In this document: in pieces, positions 9,172 through 13,282 of the stretch
Layout: the number at the start of each line of letters is the position of its first letter
Numbering within the stretch: the stretch's first letter is position 1
NCBI GenBank assembly: GCA_011620045.1
Contig: WOZY01000064.1
Location: 1 to 13,282, forward strand
Length of the DNA stretch: 13,282 nucleotides
Source: Mesotoga sp.
Lineage (GTDB): Bacteria; Thermotogota; Thermotogae; Petrotogales; Kosmotogaceae
Direction of reading: 5' to 3'
Translations under genes and position numbers: made by a program
The notes under the pieces: model-generated
What the model was told of the DNA's origin: nothing
What the model saw: only the letters and a program-made list of their open reading frames with translations
Databases searched by the model: none

Positions 9172-11112
9172 ATGGATAGATTCGTAGTAGTGAGATATGG
9201 CGAAATTGCTCTAAAGCAGGGAAACAGAAAACTCTTCGAAAAGGTCCTGTCAAACAACATAAAGAGACAATTAGGAAAGTCGACTGTCGAAAGGATCAGG
9301 GGGCGAATAATTGTCACTGTGCCTTCTGATAAGCTGCAAACGGCCATGGAAGTAATGTCTCGGACATTTGGGATCCAGAACTACAGTTTGGGGACGTGGA
9401 CAACTTACGATCTTGAGGACATTTATTTGACTTCCACCGACCTTGCAAAGAGGGAGGTCGAGAGGGGTAACAGAACCTTTAAAGTAGAGACGCGAAGGCT
9501 CGACAAGCGATTTCCTTTGAAAAGCGTCGAACTAAATCCTCTTGTGGGGGAGCGGATTCTTGAAGAGATCCCCGAGACTTCCGTCGATCTTCACAATCCG
9601 AATTTCAAGATCGAGATTGAGGTAAGGGATGAAGGAGTTCTCATTTCATGCGGAAAAACAAGTGCGAACGGAGGTCTCCCTGTCGGAGTAAGCGGTAGGG
9701 CTATTCTGCTGCTTTCTGGAGGAATCGATAGTCCCGTCTCCGGTTGGCTCGCCCAGAAGAGGGGATTAGATCTCGACGCCATTCACTTCTCCAGTCCGCC
9801 ATACACCGGAGAGAAGGCTTTCGACAAAGTTCTCTCTCTTGCGAAATCCCTTTCCCTATACAATGGAGGCAGGGAGTTTAGACTATATTCAATTCACTTC
9901 ACAGAAGCTCAGATTGCCGTTCACAAACATGTTGAAGAGAGATATAGCCTTGTCTGTCAGAGAAGGTTAATGATGAGGATCACAAGCAGAATTGCTGAAA
10001 TGAATAGGATAATCGCTGTCGTGACAGGAGAGAACCTTGGCCAGGTGGCGAGTCAAACTCTCGAGAATCTAAGAGTAATTGAAGAACAGACAGATTTGAT
10101 AGTGCTCAGGCCTTTGCTCACTTACGATAAAATCGAGACTATAGAGCTTGCCAAGAGAATCGGGACGTTTGAGACGTCAATACTGCCTTATGAAGACTGT
10201 TGTACGGTGTTCGTGCCGTCGAGTCCCGCAACAAAGGCAAGACTATTTGACATCAACCGGGTAGAAGCCGGGCTGGACTTTGAAGACTTGACGACGAAAT
10301 CCCTGAACAAGTCGAAAATGTACAGAATGAAGAATGGTGAGATATTGGAGGTAGGGGAATTGAGATTCCTGAAAAAGCTACTTAGTCTGGTAGTCACTGT
10401 CTGGATAGCCGTGCTTGGAGTCCTTTACATCTATGTCTATGGAGGAATCGTGATCCTTATCGGAAACTTGATAGGCAAAATGAAAGGGAAGAAAGAGAGA
10501 AAGACTTTCATCTCGAGAGAAGTCTCGAGATTTGGCAGAGCTGCCTTTGTACTTTCGGGATCAAAGGTCAGGGTAGCAGGTAAGGAAAATGTGCCCCAGA
10601 AAGGACCAATGGTAATCGTCGCAAATCATCAAAGCGCCTTCGACATACCGCTCATACCTGGCTACGTCTATCCGGAAATATCTTTCATAGCAAAGAAAGA
10701 GCTGTCGAGAATTCCAGGTGTCAACTGGTTCATAAGCGCTCTTGACGGAGTATACATTGAGAGGGGAAACAGATCGCAAACAGCAGGTGCTATGAGAAAG
10801 ATCTTCAGAATACTGAAAGAGGACGGGACAATTCTGCTTTTTCCGGAAGGAACCCGCAGCACAACCGGTGAAATTGGAGAATTCAAAGAAGGGAGTCTTT
10901 CAATACCTTTCAAACTTGGAGTAAAAGTCATCCCAGTGGCTCTAGACGGAACTCGTAATCTTCTGCAGAAGAACAGTTTTCTTATCACTCCGTCAAGGAT
11001 CTCTCTTGCCATATCTAAGCCGGTTTTGCCGGAAGATTTCGCTTCCGAAAAAGAGTTCAGCGAAGGAGTCTATAATATAATTAGAGATGCATTGGAATCA
11101 CTTAGAAATTGA
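9172..11112 (+). CDS. thiI: ThiI tRNA 4-thiouridine synthase fused to a PlsC-like acyltransferase
   Basis: One unbroken 646-codon frame. Residues 1-395 are ThiI, which adenylates and thiolates U8 of tRNA. They comprise an N-terminal ferredoxin-like and THUMP region to about 165 and a PP-loop domain with SGGIDSPV (182-189). PYEDCCTVFVP carries Cys343/344 at the position of the conserved ThiI cysteine. No C-terminal rhodanese domain is present. Residues 397-646 are a 1-acyl-glycerol-3-phosphate acyltransferase-like module, making phosphatidate at the membrane. It has hydrophobic segments at about 402-433, NHQSAFD (485-491, His486/Asp491), FPEGTRS (557-563) and VIPVALDGTRN. No stop codon separates them. 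At the junction GGAGGT lies 7 nt before a TTG at codon 397, so the acyltransferase may also, or only, be made separately. ATG at 9172 has GGAGGT 5 nt upstream. First gene of the plus-strand operon. Confidence 0.9.
   Translation: MDRFVVVRYGEIALKQGNRKLFEKVLSNNIKRQLGKSTVERIRGRIIVTVPSDKLQTAMEVMSRTFGIQNYSLGTWTTYDLEDIYLTSTDLAKREVERGNRTFKVETRRLDKRFPLKSVELNPLVGERILEEIPETSVDLHNPNFKIEIEVRDEGVLISCGKTSANGGLPVGVSGRAILLLSGGIDSPVSGWLAQKRGLDLDAIHFSSPPYTGEKAFDKVLSLAKSLSLYNGGREFRLYSIHFTEAQIAVHKHVEERYSLVCQRRLMMRITSRIAEMNRIIAVVTGENLGQVASQTLENLRVIEEQTDLIVLRPLLTYDKIETIELAKRIGTFETSILPYEDCCTVFVPSSPATKARLFDINRVEAGLDFEDLTTKSLNKSKMYRMKNGEILEVGELRFLKKLLSLVVTVWIAVLGVLYIYVYGGIVILIGNLIGKMKGKKERKTFISREVSRFGRAAFVLSGSKVRVAGKENVPQKGPMVIVANHQSAFDIPLIPGYVYPEISFIAKKELSRIPGVNWFISALDGVYIERGNRSQTAGAMRKIFRILKEDGTILLFPEGTRSTTGEIGEFKEGSLSIPFKLGVKVIPVALDGTRNLLQKNSFLITPSRISLAISKPVLPEDFASEKEFSEGVYNIIRDALESLRN
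10347..10362 (+). promoter_or_regulatory. internal ribosome binding site and TTG at the ThiI-PlsC junction
   Basis: GGAGGT (10347-10352), a 7-nt spacer, then TTG (10360-10362) in frame with the acyltransferase. The resulting 250-residue protein would start just before its membrane segment, as free-standing PlsC proteins do. In the +1 frame relative to ThiI, TAG (10352-10354) and TGA (10361-10363) occur here. An ancestral or true ThiI end at this point would therefore need a single-base frame change upstream. Confidence 0.55.
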
Positions 11113-11122
11113 GGTGGGTTTT

Positions 11123-11656
11123 ATGTTGCAGGTAAGACTTAGAGGGTTGGCTCTCGACCAGAGTAATTCCCCGGTAGTCATACTGGAAGTTGAAAAGACA
11201 AACAAAGGGTTTGGAATATGGATCGGCCCATTTGAAGCAGAGGCTCTTGCCCTTGCTGTTAGTGGAAAAGACTTTCCGAGGCCTTTGACGTATGATCTCT
11301 TTCTAAATACAGTCTCACAACTTGGGGGTACTTTCGAAAAGGCGGTGATTGGGCAGGTAAAAGACAATATCTATTACGCGACTCTACATCTGCAGGATCG
11401 GAACGGTCAATTGCACGTAATAGATGCTCGCCCATCGGACTGTCTAGTGCTTGCCGTTAAGAATGGTTTCCCAATTTTCGTAGAAGATGCTGTATTCGCG
11501 GAGAGTTCAATCGATCTGAGCAACCTTCAGACTGACACTCTTCAGCACGGTCAGGAAGAGGAAAATGAAGGCTTCAAGAAGTTCGTTGAAAATCTTGACA
11601 TTGAAGAGCTCAAAAAACACTTTAGAGGAAAAGACGAGAACAATGAATCTAGCTGA
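11123..11656 (+). CDS. bifunctional nuclease family (DUF151/BFN) protein
   Basis: 177 residues. The DUF151 domain fills residues 1-135: GFGIWIGPFEAEALALAVSG, RPLTYDLFLNTVSQLGG, NIYYATLHLQ and the hallmark IDARPSDCLVLAVKNGFPIFV. Related plant and bacterial proteins have reported RNase/DNase activity, but the physiological role in bacteria is unclear. The tail (about 140-177) is Glu/Asp/Lys-rich with a short helix, FKKFVENLDIEELKKHF. ATG at 11123 was chosen because GAGGTG (11111-11116) is 6 nt upstream. A longer frame from 11087 would run back into the acyltransferase gene. From memory, Thermotoga maritima also has a DUF151 gene beside its prenyl synthase gene (TM0160/TM0161), so this neighbourhood looks conserved. 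Confidence 0.92.
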   Translation: MLQVRLRGLALDQSNSPVVILEVEKTNKGFGIWIGPFEAEALALAVSGKDFPRPLTYDLFLNTVSQLGGTFEKAVIGQVKDNIYYATLHLQDRNGQLHVIDARPSDCLVLAVKNGFPIFVEDAVFAESSIDLSNLQTDTLQHGQEEENEGFKKFVENLDIEELKKHFRGKDENNESS

Positions 11657-12482
11657 ATTTACACCCTTTTTCAACATGAATCTCAGAAGGTTTCTCGATG
11701 AACTAGACCTTTATGAACCTTTGAAAGAAGTAGTCTCTTATACCCCTCTGGCTGGTGGAAAGAGACTCAGAGCGTATCTTATCTGGGAACTATCGAGATT
11801 CACTGACTTTGGGGAGGAAAATGCTTTAAAGACAGGAATTGCTGTGGAACTCTTCCATAGCGGAAGTTTGATCCACGATGATCTCCCTGCAATAGACAAC
11901 GATACAACAAGGCGGGGTTTACCATCTAGTCACGTGAAATTCGGTGAGTGCAAGGCCATATTGGCCGGGGATTTCCTTATGTTGTACCCCTCAGAACTCC
12001 TCTCTTCTCTAGATATCGAAAGCAGTTCTAAGCTGAAGCTATTGAAACTCTGGCAAGAGACTTCTTTGGAGGTTGTTAAAGGTGAGTTCGAAGACGTCTT
12101 TCCCGAAAACAAGTCAAGAGAACAAATGGAGAGGATTCACAGTGCCAAGACAGGTTCTCTTTTCGGGTTCTGTTTCGCAGCTCCATTTGCCGGGAAAAAG
12201 GAAGAGAAACTCGTTCAAATGCGCCAACTCGGGCTGAGATTCGGCAAATTGTTTCAGATGATGGATGACATAAAAGATGTAACATCTACCGAAACCGAGC
12301 TTGGAAAGACGCCGGGAAAAGATGGTAAACAAGACAAACTCACTATACTTTCGTTCGAATCCCTTGAGGAAGCCCAAATGAAAGTCAAAGAGATGTTTCT
12401 CCGCCTTCTGGAAGAAATCGAAGAATTCTCTGACCTTTCAGAAGAAATGGTAAATGTATACGACCTGATTGCCAGGCGCTGA
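11643..12482 (+). CDS. polyprenyl diphosphate synthase (IspA/GGPPS family)
   Basis: Condenses IPP with allylic diphosphates to make C15-C20 or longer isoprenoid diphosphates. ATG at 11643 gives 279 residues, slightly short for the family (about 290-300), and overlaps the DUF151 gene by 14 nt. Its ribosome site (AGAGGA) is weak and distant, so coupling is likely. GGKRLRAYLIWE lies at 38-49. The first aspartate motif, DDLPAIDND, is at 79-87 and the second, DDIKD, at 208-212. GKTPGKDGKQDKLT follows at 221-234. The residue five before the first DD is Gly, not the Tyr of E. coli farnesyl synthase, so a product longer than C15 is possible. The usual GQxxD is GEFED here (148-152). From memory, T. 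maritima TM0161 also has Glu. Its stop is one base from the convergent kinase stop. Confidence 0.93.
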   Translation: MNLAEFTPFFNMNLRRFLDELDLYEPLKEVVSYTPLAGGKRLRAYLIWELSRFTDFGEENALKTGIAVELFHSGSLIHDDLPAIDNDTTRRGLPSSHVKFGECKAILAGDFLMLYPSELLSSLDIESSSKLKLLKLWQETSLEVVKGEFEDVFPENKSREQMERIHSAKTGSLFGFCFAAPFAGKKEEKLVQMRQLGLRFGKLFQMMDDIKDVTSTETELGKTPGKDGKQDKLTILSFESLEEAQMKVKEMFLRLLEEIEEFSDLSEEMVNVYDLIARR

Positions 12483-12483
12483 A

Positions 12484-13282
12484 TCAGAATCCAAAGAATC
12501 TTGACTTCAAGGCCCTTCTGAAACTGGTCGCATCAGAGTACCTTTTCTCTGAGAGTAATGCCATTGATTTGCCGAGAATTCGCTTGGCTCTTCTTGAAAA
12601 CGTATCGAAGATGAGAGGTACTCCCTTAACCCTTTCTGTCGATGGAACAGGATCCTCTCCACTCAGAAGAAAGTATAGAATCCCCCCAACTGAATACACA
12701 TCCCATGAGTAGTTTGGTGGCGAAGAAGAATAGAATTTCTCGGGACAAGTGTAACTGAGGGAAACCACTTTCGAGAGAGAAATAAGGAACACATCCTTTA
12801 GACAGGCTCCACCGAAATCCATTACTTTTACTTTTCCATCATCTGTGAGCATTACGTTGGTAGGTTTTAAGTCGCCATGAATATAACCTCTTTCGTGAAT
12901 AGACGATACTCCTTCAAGTATGCTGTCTAGCACTTCAAAAGCCTTTGCATCGTTCATCACGCCCTCGTCTTTTACTGAATCCTTCAAAGTCTTTCCACTT
13001 ATGAACTCCATCACATAGTAAGCGGTGTTATTCTCTGTGAAAAGGTCTAGAACCTTAACAACTCTGTCATCTTCGATTCTGGACATTATTGTGAATTCCT
13101 CAGAGAAGGATGAAAGCTTGTCGAAATAGATCTCTCTCAGGTCATCGCTCACCGGTTTGACGTTGTTGCCTTCTCTTTCTACACCTCTGGGAAAGAACTC
13201 TTTCACGGCGACATTATTTCCCTTGTGAAAGTCAAAGCATAGATAAGTTAAACCGAATCCACCCCTACCCAACGGCTTGATA
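12484..13282 (-). CDS. Hanks-type Ser/Thr protein kinase, N-terminus outside window
   Basis: The frame is open to the window edge; the first visible residues are IKPLGRGGFGLTYLCFD, so only a short N-terminal piece is missing. The TTG at 13272 is the middle of the Gly-loop region, not a start. Numbering from the first visible codon, the Gly loop GRGGFG is at 5-10 and Lys27 of VAVKEFFP should contact ATP. The KEFFPRG segment marks a bacterial subgroup. The catalytic loop is HGDLKPTNVM (HGD in place of HRD), and DFG occurs in VMDFGGA. The APE motif is CPE (SYTCPEKFY), followed by SWDVYSVGGILYFLLSG. The protein ends shortly after the kinase domain, with no PASTA repeats or membrane segment, so it should be soluble. 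The substrate is unknown. Its stop nearly touches that of the convergent prenyl synthase gene. Confidence 0.92.
   Translation of the reverse strand, partial: IKPLGRGGFGLTYLCFDFHKGNNVAVKEFFPRGVEREGNNVKPVSDDLREIYFDKLSSFSEEFTIMSRIEDDRVVKVLDLFTENNTAYYVMEFISGKTLKDSVKDEGVMNDAKAFEVLDSILEGVSSIHERGYIHGDLKPTNVMLTDDGKVKVMDFGGACLKDVFLISLSKVVSLSYTCPEKFYSSSPPNYSWDVYSVGGILYFLLSGEDPVPSTERVKGVPLIFDTFSRRAKRILGKSMALLSEKRYSDATSFRRALKSRFFGF

Noticed and set aside
11087..11122. Extended N-terminus for the DUF151 protein (MHWNHLEIEVGF).
   Set aside because: It lies within the acyltransferase gene and lacks a ribosome site, whereas ATG at 11123 has GAGGTG 6 nt upstream and matches the domain start.
11565..11642. 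Extended N-terminus for the prenyl synthase.
   Set aside because: It is an out-of-frame reading of the DUF151 tail and is low-complexity Ser/Lys. The family domain begins at about the ATG at 11643.

Overview
The window reads as bacterial chromosome with mostly housekeeping genes. Compact operons with overlapping genes, many GTG/TTG starts, and protein sequences that (from memory, not a search) resemble Thermotogota point to a Mesotoga/Kosmotoga-like organism. That placement is inference. There are no insertion sequences, phage genes or CRISPR arrays.

Minus strand, about 9090 down to 1, is one nearly continuous block read right to left. It opens with an exported TPR protein, a small polytopic membrane protein and a carbon-nitrogen hydrolase interrupted by one in-frame TAG. 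A consensus promoter at 7048-7076 then drives tRNA-Lys(CUU). The tRNA is followed by a 125-nt structured leader with mutually exclusive hairpins and an intrinsic terminator, then infC-rpmI-rplT (IF3, L35, L20). IF3 very probably starts at an AUC codon. A terminator follows rplT. Its U-tract runs directly into the ribosome binding site of osmC, which begins a tightly packed series: osmC, mrp (Fe-S scaffold ATPase), mtnA (methionine salvage), glyA, upp, a PfkB kinase and tdk. The second half of that series is nucleotide salvage and one-carbon metabolism.

Plus strand, 9172 to 12482: an AT-rich divergent promoter region separates the TPR operon from a three-gene plus-strand operon. Its first gene is a single 646-residue reading frame joining a ThiI tRNA 4-thiouridine synthase to a PlsC-type acyltransferase, with a well-placed internal ribosome binding site and TTG codon at the junction. 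A bifunctional-nuclease (DUF151) protein and a short-form polyprenyl synthase follow, overlapping by 14 nt.

The right edge holds a Hanks-type Ser/Thr kinase on the minus strand, cut at its N-terminus by the window end. Its stop codon is one base from the prenyl synthase stop.

The most interesting items are the ThiI-PlsC junction, the tRNA-linked attenuator with the AUC-started infC, and the nonsense codon in an otherwise intact hydrolase.
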